58,834 nucleotides of DNA, from the NCBI GenBank assembly GCA_023450615.1, contig JAEXGT010000024.1, positions 1 through 58,834 on the forward strand, given 5' to 3'. Position 1 is the stretch's first letter. The number at the start of each line of letters is the position of its first letter. The notes beneath the pieces were generated by a model. The model was given only the letters and a program-made list of their open reading frames with translations. It ran no database searches and had not been told where the DNA came from. Made by a program: the position numbers and the translations under genes. This stretch comes from Pseudomonadota bacterium (GTDB lineage Bacteria > Pseudomonadota > Alphaproteobacteria > Rhizobiales > Beijerinckiaceae). This document shows positions 25,478-34,553 of this stretch, one piece after another.

Positions 25478-27931
25478 ATGCCCAAAAACGCAACTGACCA
25501 CTCTCAGGCGCCCATGAAACAGGACAGAAGCCTTGCCGAGAACGGTCTGCCTTCCATCATCATCCATGCCGTGCCGCACATGATCTGGTCGGCGCGGGCT
25601 GACGGTTATAACGATTATCACAATGGGCGATGGGATGAGTTCACGGGGAGCGCGACGGCTTCGGGCGGAGAGTGGATCAACCTTGTCCATCCCGAAGACC
25701 GGGAAATCGTCCTCGCTGTCTGGGCGAATGCGCTCAAGACCGGCCGGGACTGCGAGATAAAACATAGGCTTCTTCATCATTCGGGCGAGTATCGATGGGT
25801 GCTTGGCCGCGCGAGCCCGGTTTTCGATTCAGAGGGGCGGATTGAACGCTGGGTCGGCACTTACACGGACATCCAGAACTGGAAGAAAACAGAGCAGGAT
25901 CTTCTCGACAGCGAAGAACGCTATCGCGCGCTCATCGGGAGGATGACGGAAATAGTATGGCGCGCAGCTCCTGACGGATCGATTATGCGGGGATGGGGCT
26001 GGCAGGAGTTCAGCGGACAAAAGCCGGAAAGTTACGAAGGCCACGGATGGTTTGATGCCGTCCATCCGGACGACCGCGAACCTCTCGCACAGATTTGGTT
26101 CGGCGCCGTGTCGTCGGAGCATTCGGTCGAGGCGGAGTTTCGCGTGCTTCATAAAAGCGGCCAATATCGCTGGGTGCTATCGAGGGCGGTGGCGCTGACG
26201 AATCCGGATGGAGCGGTCCGCGAGTGGGTCGGAACCATCACCGACATCCACGATCGGCGACAGGCTCAGGATGCATTGAAGACCAGTGAAGAGCGTTTGC
26301 GCCTTGCCATGCAGGCAGGGCGCATGATCGCCTGGGAGCAGGACCTTGAGACCGGTTACATCACGCGGTCTGCGAACGCCATCGAGCTGCTTGGAATCGG
26401 CTCCTGCTCCTTGTCCGAACTTATCGAGCGAATGCCGCCTGAAGACCGGATCGCGCGAGATCGCTTCATCGAACGGGTCAGCGCGATAGGCTGTGACACC
26501 TTCGAGTTCCGTTTCCAGCTGGAGAATGGGAAGACCCTGTGGCTGGCTTCTCGCGGCGAGAGAGCTGGTCCCAATCGGATTGTCGGTGTCACGTTCGACA
26601 TCACGGATCGCAAGGCGGCGGAGGAGGAGGTCTGGCGGTCGGCGAACCATGATGCATTGACGGGATTGCCCAATCGCGCGCTCTTCCTGCGCTGTCTCGA
26701 ACTCGCTCTCGAGACGGCGCAGCTGCATGGCGGCAGCGTCAGCTTGCTGATGATCGACCTCGATGATTTCAAGGACGTCAACGACACGCTCGGCCATGAC
26801 GCCGGTGACTCTCTGCTGAGAGAGACGGCCGCGCGGCTGAGCGCGATGGTGCAGGAGCAGGATACCGTCGCGCGTCTTGGTGGGGACGAATTCGCTGTTC
26901 TGACGATCGATTCATCAGGTCCCAGCCGCGCGATGAGCCTCGGCGAGAGCATCATCAAGAGCCTGCGCCAGCCCTTCGTATATGCCGGCAGAACTCTCGT
27001 GAGCCGGGCGAGCATCGGCATGGCGGTCTTCCCGGATCATGACGTCGAGCCCACTGAACTCTTGAAGGATGCCGATATCGCACTCTATCGCGCGAAGGCA
27101 GAGGGTCGCGGCCGAGTCGTCTCCTATTCTTCCGAGATGCGCCTGATCGCCGAGCAGCGGCTTGCATTGGGGCGAGATGTGCGCGAGGCGATCTCGCGCG
27201 ACGAATTCGTTCCGTTCTATCAGCCGAAGGTCTGCCTCGTGAGCGGACGGATTGTCGGCCTCGAGGCGCTTGCGCGCTGGCAGCATCCGGACAAGGGCAC
27301 GCTCACGCCGACCGCCTTCGGCGCCGTCTTCGACGATCCAGAGCTTGCGCCTTTGATCGGCAGGAGCCTTATCGGCAGAATCGCGTCCGACATGCGTCGC
27401 TGGTTGGATAGCGGATATGATCTCGGGCGGGTTGCATTCAATCTCTCCTCCGTGGAGTTCAATCAGCCGAACCTCGCCGAGGAGGTCCTGCGCATTCTCG
27501 ATCGGGCGAAAGTTCCGGTGAAGCACTTTGAGATCGAGGTGACGGAAAAGGTGCTGCTCGACGCCCAGGCCGATCTAGTGGCGGAGACACTGGAGACGTT
27601 CCACAGGCATGGTGTTCAGATCGCCCTGGACGATTTCGGAACGGGTTACGCGTCGCTGACTCACCTCAAGCGCTTCCCTGTCGATCACATCAAGGTCGAT
27701 CACAGCTTCATCGCCGATCTTGAGCAGGATGAGGATGATGCTGCTATCGTGGCAGCGGTCATCGGTCTTGCCCATAGTCTCGGGTTGCATGTTACGGCTG
27801 AGGGCGTGGAAACAGAGGGGCAGGTGGAAAGGCTCCGGCAACTGGGATGTCACAGCGCGCAAGGATATATCTACGCAAAACCCATGAGCGCATCCGAGGT
27901 CGCAGTGCTCTTCGATACTTGGCCTGTATGA
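25478..27931 (+). CDS. PAS-GGDEF-EAL bifunctional cyclic-di-GMP protein
   Basis: About 817 residues. Three PAS/PAC modules: SIIIHAVPHMIWSARADGYN with HRLLHHSGEYRWVLGRA; a second with FRVLHKSGQYRWVLSRA; a third starting RLAMQAGRMIAWEQD. The GGDEF domain has GGDEF at 468-472, but the I-site position reads QEQD, so no product inhibition. The EAL domain starts near 570: EAL at 596-598 (GLEALARWQHP), FNLSS, EVTEKVLL, DDFGTGYASL, IKVDHSFI and EGVETEGQ are all present. Phosphodiesterase activity is therefore expected; GGDEF may be active or a GTP sensor. The start is uncertain (ATGs at 25427, 25478 and 25514; none with a good ribosome-binding site). No transmembrane helix. It is 120 bases after the cyclase and may share its transcript. 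Confidence 0.92.
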   Translation: MPKNATDHSQAPMKQDRSLAENGLPSIIIHAVPHMIWSARADGYNDYHNGRWDEFTGSATASGGEWINLVHPEDREIVLAVWANALKTGRDCEIKHRLLHHSGEYRWVLGRASPVFDSEGRIERWVGTYTDIQNWKKTEQDLLDSEERYRALIGRMTEIVWRAAPDGSIMRGWGWQEFSGQKPESYEGHGWFDAVHPDDREPLAQIWFGAVSSEHSVEAEFRVLHKSGQYRWVLSRAVALTNPDGAVREWVGTITDIHDRRQAQDALKTSEERLRLAMQAGRMIAWEQDLETGYITRSANAIELLGIGSCSLSELIERMPPEDRIARDRFIERVSAIGCDTFEFRFQLENGKTLWLASRGERAGPNRIVGVTFDITDRKAAEEEVWRSANHDALTGLPNRALFLRCLELALETAQLHGGSVSLLMIDLDDFKDVNDTLGHDAGDSLLRETAARLSAMVQEQDTVARLGGDEFAVLTIDSSGPSRAMSLGESIIKSLRQPFVYAGRTLVSRASIGMAVFPDHDVEPTELLKDADIALYRAKAEGRGRVVSYSSEMRLIAEQRLALGRDVREAISRDEFVPFYQPKVCLVSGRIVGLEALARWQHPDKGTLTPTAFGAVFDDPELAPLIGRSLIGRIASDMRRWLDSGYDLGRVAFNLSSVEFNQPNLAEEVLRILDRAKVPVKHFEIEVTEKVLLDAQADLVAETLETFHRHGVQIALDDFGTGYASLTHLKRFPVDHIKVDHSFIADLEQDEDDAAIVAAVIGLAHSLGLHVTAEGVETEGQVERLRQLGCHSAQGYIYAKPMSASEVAVLFDTWPV

Positions 27932-28011
27932 TGTTTCATGGCCTCGCAGCAACGCAGGCGCTGAATAAAATTACAGATCATGCGCTTTTGAAAATGCTTA
28001 TCCGTTGAGCC

Positions 28012-28057
28012 TTGACTGGCGTGACAGCAAAGTGTTTCGTTTCACATTCGTTTTGCG
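28012..28057 (+). promoter_or_regulatory. Putative glpR promoter with overlapping GlpR-type operator
   Basis: TTGACT (28012-28017) is followed 17 bases later by TTTCGT (28035-28040), a weak -10. Two copies of a TTTCGTTT/TTCGTTTT word lie at 28035-28043 and 28048-28055. The same word recurs ahead of glpD, which suggests these are GlpR sites giving autoregulation. Consensus inferred from this window only. Confidence 0.35.
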
Positions 28058-28089
28058 CGTGAAGCGGTACGGAAAGCGAAACCCAGGCC

Positions 28090-28869
28090 ATGGACCAGAC
28101 GCTTACTCCTCGTCAGCAGGAAATCGTCGATATCGCGCGCCTCCACGGGCGCGTGAATGTGGATGACTTGGCCGTTCGCCTCGATGTCACCCAGCAGACC
28201 ATTCGCAAGGACCTGAACGAGCTTTGCGAGCTGCGTTTGATGACCAGGGTGCATGGCGGCGCCATCATTGCATCCGGCGTCGAGAACTTGGCCTACGAAG
28301 CGCGTCGCCTCATCGCGCAGGCCGAGAAGCAGGCGATCGGCGCTGCGACGGCCCAGCTTATTCCCAACAACAGCTCGCTCTTCATCAATATCGGCACGAC
28401 CACCGAGGAAGTGGCCCGGGCATTGCAGGGTCATGAGGGACTTCTCGTCATTACCAACAACCTCAATGTCGCCAATCTCCTCTACCGCCGTCCCAAGATC
28501 GAGGTGATCGTGACAGGGGGGCCGGTACGGCGATCCGACGGTGCGGTGATTGGCGCGGCCGCGGTGGATATCGTGCGGCAGTTCAAGGTCGATTATGCCG
28601 TGATCGGCACTTCGGCCATCGACGAGGACGGCTCGCTCCTGGATTTCGACGTGCGCGAGGTGCGCGTCTCCCGCGCCATCATCGACAATGCCCGGAAGGT
28701 GATCCTCGTCGCCGACCATCTCAAGGCGGAGCGTTCTGCCCCGGTGCGGATCGGGCATCTGCGAGAGGTCGATATCTTCGTCACGGACACGCTCGCCTCA
28801 CCTCAGTTGCAGGAGGTGTGCGATGCCGCCCAAGTGCAAGTGGTGGAGGTGGGGAGCTTCGGCGACTAG
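28090..28869 (+). CDS. glpR: DeoR-family transcriptional repressor of glycerol metabolism
   Basis: 259 residues. The N-terminal winged helix-turn-helix is typical of DeoR (LTPRQQEIVDIARLHGRVNV, then LDVTQQTIRKDLNELC), followed by RVHGGAI and a DeoRC sugar-phosphate-binding domain with NIGTTTEEVARAL, TGGPVRRSDGAVIG and GTSAIDEDGSLLDFDVREV. In the family the effector is glycerol-3-phosphate, which releases the repressor from DNA. The position immediately upstream of glpD and the glp transporter, in the same direction, supports GlpR. Operator-like TTCGTTTT words flank it on both sides. Confidence 0.93.
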   Translation: MDQTLTPRQQEIVDIARLHGRVNVDDLAVRLDVTQQTIRKDLNELCELRLMTRVHGGAIIASGVENLAYEARRLIAQAEKQAIGAATAQLIPNNSSLFINIGTTTEEVARALQGHEGLLVITNNLNVANLLYRRPKIEVIVTGGPVRRSDGAVIGAAAVDIVRQFKVDYAVIGTSAIDEDGSLLDFDVREVRVSRAIIDNARKVILVADHLKAERSAPVRIGHLREVDIFVTDTLASPQLQEVCDAAQVQVVEVGSFGD

Positions 28870-28955
28870 GGTTCAAGACGCAGCTTCCTGGCAGCCCCAC
28901 TGTACTTTCAGGGACGAAAGCCTAATCTCTTGAAGGGCTCTCGGAAGCCTCTTGC

Positions 28956-29001
28956 TTTCGTTTTGAAGTCTGAGTAGCCTCAAACGAATATAAAAACGAA
29001 A
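28956..29001 (+). promoter_or_regulatory. Putative GlpR operator region ahead of glpD
   Basis: TTTCGTTTT (28956-28964) and its exact complement AAAACGAAA (28993-29001) form a widely spaced inverted repeat, with a further CAAACGAA at 28981-28988. This lies 30-75 bases before the glpD GTG, in an AT-rich patch that contains TATAAA (28989-28994). The words match those upstream of glpR. Confidence 0.45.
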
Positions 29002-29030
29002 ATACAGCCCGGGGCACGGGAGAACGCCAA

Positions 29031-30557
29031 GTGGACTCGCTCGAAGGAGCGACGTTCGACGTCGCGATCGTCGGTGGTGGCGTAAATGGCTGCGGAATCG
29101 CACGGGATGCGACCGGCCGCGGTGCTTCCGTGATCCTGTTTGAGCAGAGCGATCTTGCGAGTGGCACCTCCTCCTCATCGACCAAGCTCATCCATGGCGG
29201 CTTGCGCTATCTGGAATATTACGAGTTCCGCCTTGTCCGGGAAGCGCTCATGGAGCGCGAGGTGCTCTGGCGGATCGCTCCCCACATCGTCTGGCCGCTC
29301 CGGTTCGTTCTGCCCCATCACCAGGGCTTGAGGCCTCAATGGCTGCTGCGCCTGGGCTTGGCGCTTTACGACAATATCGGCGGACGAAAGCTCCTGCCGC
29401 CGACACGCACGCTCGATCTGAGAACGGATCCCGCGGGCGCGCGCCTCAAGCCCGATTTGGTCAAGGGTTTCGAATATTCCGATTGCTGGGTGGAGGATTC
29501 CCGTCTCGTCGCCCTGAATGCCAGTGACGCGGCTGAGCGCGGCGCGCGGATCCGGACGCGCACCCGCGTGATGCGGGCGGAGCGCTCCGACGGCTATTGG
29601 CTTGTCACGTCCGAAGATACGCGGACCGGCCGAGAGGAGCGCATTCGCGCAAAAGTTCTGATCAATGCCGCGGGCCCATGGGTGGAAAAGGTCTTGAACG
29701 GTGTCGCGGGTTCCAACAGCCATGCGTCGGTGCGGCTCGTGCAGGGCAGCCATATCGTGGTGAAGAGGGTGTTTCAGCACGACCGCGCCTACATCTTCCA
29801 GAACGCCGATAACCGCATCATCTTCGCGATCCCCTATCAGAACGATTTCACGCTGATCGGCACCACCGACCGGGATTATGAGGGTGATCCTTCCAAGGTG
29901 AAGGCCTCGGAGGAAGAGATCCACTATCTCTGCTCCTCTGCGGGCGAGTACTTCAAGGAGCCGATCCGGCGAGAGGATGTGGTCTGGACCTATTCGGGCG
30001 TCCGCCCGCTCTACAATGACGGCGCGTCGAAGGCGCAGGAGGCCACTCGCGATTACGTGCTGATGCTCGATGCGCCCGACGGTCAGCCGCCGATGCTGTC
30101 GATTTTCGGCGGCAAGATCACCACCTATCGCCGCCTTGCGGAGGCAGCTCTCGACAAGCTGAAAGATCATCTTCCGGCAGCGCGAAAGCCTGCCTGGACG
30201 GGAGCGGTGCCCTTGCCTGGCGGTGACTTTCCGCAGACGGGCTACGAGGTGTTGGTCGAGGAGCTTTGCGCCGAATACCCCTTCATGGACCGTGCGCTCA
30301 TGGCACGGCTTGTGCGAGCTTATGGCACAAGGACGCGTGATCTGATGGGGGCGGCGCGCTCCATGAGGGATCTGGGCCAAAACTTCGGCGCCGGCCTCAC
30401 GGAACGCGAGGTGCTCTACCTGATGAACCGGGAATGGGCGCTCACCGCAGAGGATGTGCTCTGGCGGCGCAGCAAGCTGGGATTGAGGCTCACGAACGCC
30501 CAGGCCGAAGCGCTCGAAGTCTTCATGCATAACGCCGCTACGTCCAGCGCGGCTTGA
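29031..30557 (+). CDS. glpD: Aerobic glycerol-3-phosphate dehydrogenase
   Basis: FAD-dependent, membrane-associated enzyme that oxidises sn-glycerol-3-phosphate to dihydroxyacetone phosphate and feeds electrons to ubiquinone. 508 residues from a GTG start with GGGAGAA about six bases upstream. FAD Rossmann motif VAIVGGGVNGCGIARDATGRG at the N-terminus, ASGTSSSSTKLIHGGLRYLE (family signature), and FAIPYQNDFTLIGTTDRDYEGD in the middle. The C-terminal DAO_C helical domain has YLMNREWALTAEDVLWRRSKLG. First gene of the glpDSTPQUV operon; its stop overlaps the region just before glpS. Confidence 0.97.
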   Translation: MDSLEGATFDVAIVGGGVNGCGIARDATGRGASVILFEQSDLASGTSSSSTKLIHGGLRYLEYYEFRLVREALMEREVLWRIAPHIVWPLRFVLPHHQGLRPQWLLRLGLALYDNIGGRKLLPPTRTLDLRTDPAGARLKPDLVKGFEYSDCWVEDSRLVALNASDAAERGARIRTRTRVMRAERSDGYWLVTSEDTRTGREERIRAKVLINAAGPWVEKVLNGVAGSNSHASVRLVQGSHIVVKRVFQHDRAYIFQNADNRIIFAIPYQNDFTLIGTTDRDYEGDPSKVKASEEEIHYLCSSAGEYFKEPIRREDVVWTYSGVRPLYNDGASKAQEATRDYVLMLDAPDGQPPMLSIFGGKITTYRRLAEAALDKLKDHLPAARKPAWTGAVPLPGGDFPQTGYEVLVEELCAEYPFMDRALMARLVRAYGTRTRDLMGAARSMRDLGQNFGAGLTEREVLYLMNREWALTAEDVLWRRSKLGLRLTNAQAEALEVFMHNAATSSAA

Positions 30558-30568
30558 AGGGATTGCCG

Positions 30569-31657
30569 ATGACGCTTGTTCTTGAAGGAGTGTCGAAGAA
30601 GGTCGGAGCGTCGATCCATATCGACGATGTCTCCCTGACGCTGTCGCGAGGCTCCCTCAATGTCCTGCTGGGCGCGACACTTGCGGGCAAGACATCCCTC
30701 ATGCGCCTCATGGCCGGCCTCGATGTGCCGTCGAGCGGTCGCGTGCTCGTCGACGGAAAGGATGTGACGGGCTGGCCTGTCCAGAAGCGCAGCGTCGCCA
30801 TGGTCTATCAGCAGTTCATCAATTATCCGTCGCTGAGCGTCTATGAGAACATCGCCTCGCCCCTGCGTGTCGCCGGATTGCCCTCGTCCGAAATCGAAAC
30901 CCGCGTGCGCGATGCGGCAAGGCTGCTCAGGCTCGAGCCCTATCTCGACCGCAAGCCCTTGAACCTGTCCGGCGGCCAGCAGCAGCGCACGGCGATCGCG
31001 CGGGCTCTCGTGAAACGCGCCGATCTCGTGCTGCTCGATGAGCCTCTGGCCAATCTCGACTACAAGCTGCGCGAAGAACTGCGAGAGGAGTTGCCGCGCG
31101 TCTTCGCGGCCTCCGGCGCCATCTTCGTCTATGCGACTACGGAGCCGTCCGAGGCCCTGCTTCTCGGCGGCAGCACGGCCACCCTGTTTCAAGGGCGCGT
31201 GACGCAGTTCGGGCCGACGCCGCAGGTTTATCGTGAACCTCACAACCTCGTCACGGCGCGCGTATTCTCTGATCCGCCGCTCAATACGCTGACGATCCGA
31301 AGATTGGGCAATACGGCTACCTTGAGCACAGGCGGTCAGGTGCGTGCGACCGATGCCCTCGCAATGGTTCCCGATGGCGAATACACATTGGGCTTTCGCG
31401 CCCACCACCTGAGCCTCGATCCTGCGGGTCCTGACGAGATCGCCATTCCCGCAACGGTATCCGTGGCCGAGATCACGGGTTCCGAGAGCTACATCCATCT
31501 GGATGCGGGTGAGCATCGCTTCGTCTCGCTCATGCCGGGCGTGAGGCGCTGGGAGCCTGGAGCTTCCGTGACCGCCTATGTGAGTCCGCGCCATCTCTTC
31601 CTGTTCGATGCGGCGGGCCGTCTCGCGGCGGCCAGTCCGGCGCAGAAAGCCGCGTGA
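30569..31657 (+). CDS. glpS: Glycerol / glycerol-3-phosphate ABC transporter ATP-binding protein GlpS (H-loop His missing)
   Basis: First of two non-identical ATPases of the importer. 362 residues from the ATG at 30569 (AAGGGA seven bases upstream). Walker A GATLAGKT (35-42), Q-loop MVYQQF, consensus signature LSGGQQQR (133-140), Walker B LVLLDEP with the catalytic-base Glu (153-159), and a C-terminal TOBE-like regulatory domain from about 240. The switch histidine that normally follows (VTHDQTEA in relatives) is replaced: VYATTEPSEA puts Thr191 at that place. The companion GlpT has the histidine but lacks LSGGQ, so the two probably form a functionally asymmetric pair. Confidence 0.92.
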   Translation: MTLVLEGVSKKVGASIHIDDVSLTLSRGSLNVLLGATLAGKTSLMRLMAGLDVPSSGRVLVDGKDVTGWPVQKRSVAMVYQQFINYPSLSVYENIASPLRVAGLPSSEIETRVRDAARLLRLEPYLDRKPLNLSGGQQQRTAIARALVKRADLVLLDEPLANLDYKLREELREELPRVFAASGAIFVYATTEPSEALLLGGSTATLFQGRVTQFGPTPQVYREPHNLVTARVFSDPPLNTLTIRRLGNTATLSTGGQVRATDALAMVPDGEYTLGFRAHHLSLDPAGPDEIAIPATVSVAEITGSESYIHLDAGEHRFVSLMPGVRRWEPGASVTAYVSPRHLFLFDAAGRLAAASPAQKAA

Positions 31658-31667
31658 GGAGAGAGGC

Positions 31668-32768
31668 ATGGCCCGGATCACCCTCGATCATCTCGCCCAT
31701 TCCTACAGGCCCAATCCTCACGGGCCGCAGGATTATGCCCTGAAGGAAATCAACCATGTGTGGAGCCAGGGCGGCGCCTATGCGCTGCTCGGCCCCTCCG
31801 GCTGCGGCAAGACAACCCTTCTCAACATCATCTCAGGGCTTGTGCGCCCGACGCGCGGGCGCATCCTGTTCGATGACCGCGATGTGACGGACCTTCCCAC
31901 GGAAGCCCGCAACATCGCGCAGGTGTTCCAGTTCCCCGTCGTCTACGACACGATGAGCGTGCGCGAGAACCTCGCTTTCCCCCTGAAGAACCGGCATGTC
32001 CCGAAGGACAAGACCGCTCAGCGCGTGGAGGAAATCGCCCGCCTTCTCGATCTGACCTCCGTTCTGGACCGCAAGGCCAGCAACCTGACCGCCGACATGA
32101 AGCAGAAGATCTCGCTCGGGCGCGGTCTCGTACGCCCCGACGTGACGGCGATTCTCTTCGACGAGCCGCTAACCGTGATCGACCCGCATCTCAAGTGGCA
32201 GTTGCGCTCGACGCTTAAGGAAATTCATCGGGCGCTCGACATCACCATGATTTACGTCACGCACGATCAGACCGAGGCGCTGACATTCGCCGACAAGGTC
32301 GTGGTCATGCATGACGGCGCGGTGGTGCAGACCGGCACGCCTGACGAGCTGTTCGAGCGCCCCGCCCATACCTTCGTGGGCCATTTCATCGGCTCGCCCG
32401 GCATGAACATTCTGCCCTGCAAGGTCGAGGGCGCGACCGCCTTCCTCGGCGGCGAAGCCCTTTCGCTGCAACGCCGCTACCGGACCCTGAACCATTCCGA
32501 ACGGCTCGAACTCGGCATCCGGCCCGAATTCGTGCAGCTCCAGCCGAAAGGCATCGGCCTCCCGGTTCATGTCAAGCGCATCGACGATATCGGTCGTGCG
32601 CGGATTGCGCGGGTGGAGATGGACGGGCGCATGATGGCGGCGAGCGTTCCGGAAGAACTTTCAGTGAGCGGCGACGAGGCTTCGCTTCGCTTCGATGTGC
32701 GCCATATTCACATCTATGCCGATGGGCATCTGGTCGACGGCGAGCCGCTGGGAGGGCAGGCAGCATGA
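31668..32768 (+). CDS. glpT: Glycerol / glycerol-3-phosphate ABC transporter ATP-binding protein GlpT (degenerate signature motif)
   Basis: Second ATPase, 366 residues; ATG preceded by GGAGAGAGG. Canonical Walker A GPSGCGKT (42-49), Q-loop VFQFP, Walker B AILFDEP (161-167) and H-loop IYVTHDQTEA with His199. The signature motif that should read LSGGQQQR is LTADMKQK (140-147). A TOBE-type C-terminal domain follows from about 235. The lesion is complementary to that of GlpS, ten bases upstream. The name follows the rhizobial glpSTPQUV scheme and is not the E. coli MFS antiporter GlpT. Its stop overlaps the glpP start by four bases (ATGA). Confidence 0.92.
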   Translation: MARITLDHLAHSYRPNPHGPQDYALKEINHVWSQGGAYALLGPSGCGKTTLLNIISGLVRPTRGRILFDDRDVTDLPTEARNIAQVFQFPVVYDTMSVRENLAFPLKNRHVPKDKTAQRVEEIARLLDLTSVLDRKASNLTADMKQKISLGRGLVRPDVTAILFDEPLTVIDPHLKWQLRSTLKEIHRALDITMIYVTHDQTEALTFADKVVVMHDGAVVQTGTPDELFERPAHTFVGHFIGSPGMNILPCKVEGATAFLGGEALSLQRRYRTLNHSERLELGIRPEFVQLQPKGIGLPVHVKRIDDIGRARIARVEMDGRMMAASVPEELSVSGDEASLRFDVRHIHIYADGHLVDGEPLGGQAA

Positions 32769-33661
32769 CGAAGACCGTCAACAACAAGGCTTGGATGCTT
32801 GTTCTGCCCGTCTTCCTCATCGTGGCGTTCTCGGCGGTGCTGCCGCTGATGACCGTGGTGAACTATTCCGTGCAGGATACCTTCGGGAACAACCAGTTCT
32901 TCTGGAATGGCGTCGGTTGGTTCCAGGAGCTGCTGGACACGTCGACGGATCTCGGCGGACGCTTCTTCGAAGCTCTTTGGCGCACGCTCCTGTTCTCCGC
33001 GATCATCCTCATGATTGAGGTGCCGCTCGGAATCCTGGTCGCCTTGTCGATGCCGCGCGAGGGTTGGACAGTGGCGCTCAGCCTCGTGCTCATGGCGTTG
33101 CCGCTGCTGATTCCGTGGAACGTGGTCGGCACGATATGGCAGGTCTTCGCGCGTGGCGATATCGGCCTGCTCGGCTGGGTCGTGAACCATCTCGGGATCG
33201 ACTACAATTATACCGGCGATCCGCTGGACGCCTGGATCACCATCGTCGTCATGGATGTGTGGCACTGGACGAGCCTCGTCGCCCTCCTGTGCTATGCGGG
33301 CCTGAAATCCATTCCGGATGCCTATTATCAGGCGGCGCGCATCGATGGCGCCTCGCGCTGGGCGGTGTTCCGTACGATCCAGCTGCCGAAGATGCGCCGC
33401 GTGCTCCTCATCGCCGTGCTCCTGCGCTTCATGGACTCGTTCATGATCTACACGGAGCCGTTCGTGCTCACCGGCGGCGGGCCGGGCAATGCGACGACAT
33501 TCCTGTCCATCGATCTGGTGAAGCTGGCGCTCGGGCAGTTCGACCTCGGCAAGGCGGCTGCCATGTCGCTGGTCTACAACCTGATCATCCTCGCCATCTG
33601 CTGGGTCTTCTACACCATCATGACCAATGTGGATGCGCAGAAGGAGAGGGTTGAGACATGA
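32765..33661 (+). CDS. glpP: Glycerol / glycerol-3-phosphate ABC transporter permease GlpP
   Basis: Inner-membrane permease of 298 residues with about six hydrophobic segments (MLVLPVFLIVAFSAVLPLMT first). The cytoplasmic EAA-type coupling loop reads YYQAARIDGASRWAVFRTIQLP, which docks on the ATPases. MalF/UgpA-like family. It overlaps glpT and glpQ by four bases each (ATGA junctions), giving translational coupling and matched stoichiometry. Confidence 0.94.
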   Translation: MTKTVNNKAWMLVLPVFLIVAFSAVLPLMTVVNYSVQDTFGNNQFFWNGVGWFQELLDTSTDLGGRFFEALWRTLLFSAIILMIEVPLGILVALSMPREGWTVALSLVLMALPLLIPWNVVGTIWQVFARGDIGLLGWVVNHLGIDYNYTGDPLDAWITIVVMDVWHWTSLVALLCYAGLKSIPDAYYQAARIDGASRWAVFRTIQLPKMRRVLLIAVLLRFMDSFMIYTEPFVLTGGGPGNATTFLSIDLVKLALGQFDLGKAAAMSLVYNLIILAICWVFYTIMTNVDAQKERVET

Positions 33662-34542
33662 CCGATTCCGTTGCCCTCGATTCCGCCGACGTGAAAGCCG
33701 CCGCGACGCCACTTGCCGCGAACAAGGCCCTTGCCGGACCGCGCGTAAGCGGACGCGCGGTGGTGATGACGCTCTATCTCTTGTTCCTCATGCTGCCGAT
33801 CTACTGGCTCGTGAACATGAGCCTGAAGACCAACACCGAGATCACGTCGGGTCTCACGCTCTGGCCGCAGAACCTCACCTTCGACAATTACGTCACGATC
33901 TTCACGGACCGGAGCTGGTATTCCGGCTATATCAACTCGCTCACCTATGTGCTGATCAATACGGTCCTGTCGATCTCGTTTGCCCTGCCTGCGGCCTATG
34001 CGTTCTCGCGTTACAGGTTCCTCGGCGACAAACACCTCTTCTTTTGGCTGCTCACCAACCGTATGGCCCCGCCGGCGGTGTTCGCGCTGCCGTTCTTCAA
34101 TCTCTATTCTGCCATCGGCCTGTTCGACACGCCCTGGGCGGTGGCCTTGGCCCATTGCCTGTTCAACGTGCCGCTCGCCGTGTGGATTCTCGAGGGCTTC
34201 ATGTCCGGCGTGCCGCGCGAGATCGACGAGACCGCCGCCATCGACGGCTATTCCTTCCCGCGCTTCTTCGTGAAGATTTTCATGCCGCTGATCGCCTCCG
34301 GCATCGGCGTCGCGGCATTCTTCTGCTTCATGTTCTCCTGGGTAGAGCTGCTGCTCGCGCGTACGCTCACCACGGTCAACGCCAAGCCGATCGCCGCTAC
34401 CATGACCCGAACCGTGTCGGCCTCCGGCATGGATTGGGGCCTGCTGGCCGCAGCGGGGGTGCTCACCATCATTCCCGGCGCGCTCGTGATCTGGTTCGTC
34501 CGCAACTACATCGCCAAGGGCTTCGCCCTGGGCCGGGTCTGA
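33658..34542 (+). CDS. glpQ: Glycerol / glycerol-3-phosphate ABC transporter permease GlpQ
   Basis: Second permease, 294 residues, MalG/UgpE-like, with about six membrane segments (VVMTLYLLFLMLPIYWLVNM first). The coupling loop reads VPREIDETAAIDGYSFPRFF. N-terminal ~35 residues are hydrophilic and Ala-rich. This GlpQ is a permease of the rhizobial transporter and not the glycerophosphodiesterase of the same name in E. coli. Confidence 0.94.
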   Translation: MTDSVALDSADVKAAATPLAANKALAGPRVSGRAVVMTLYLLFLMLPIYWLVNMSLKTNTEITSGLTLWPQNLTFDNYVTIFTDRSWYSGYINSLTYVLINTVLSISFALPAAYAFSRYRFLGDKHLFFWLLTNRMAPPAVFALPFFNLYSAIGLFDTPWAVALAHCLFNVPLAVWILEGFMSGVPREIDETAAIDGYSFPRFFVKIFMPLIASGIGVAAFFCFMFSWVELLLARTLTTVNAKPIAATMTRTVSASGMDWGLLAAAGVLTIIPGALVIWFVRNYIAKGFALGRV

Positions 34543-34553
34543 GGAGGTTTCTG

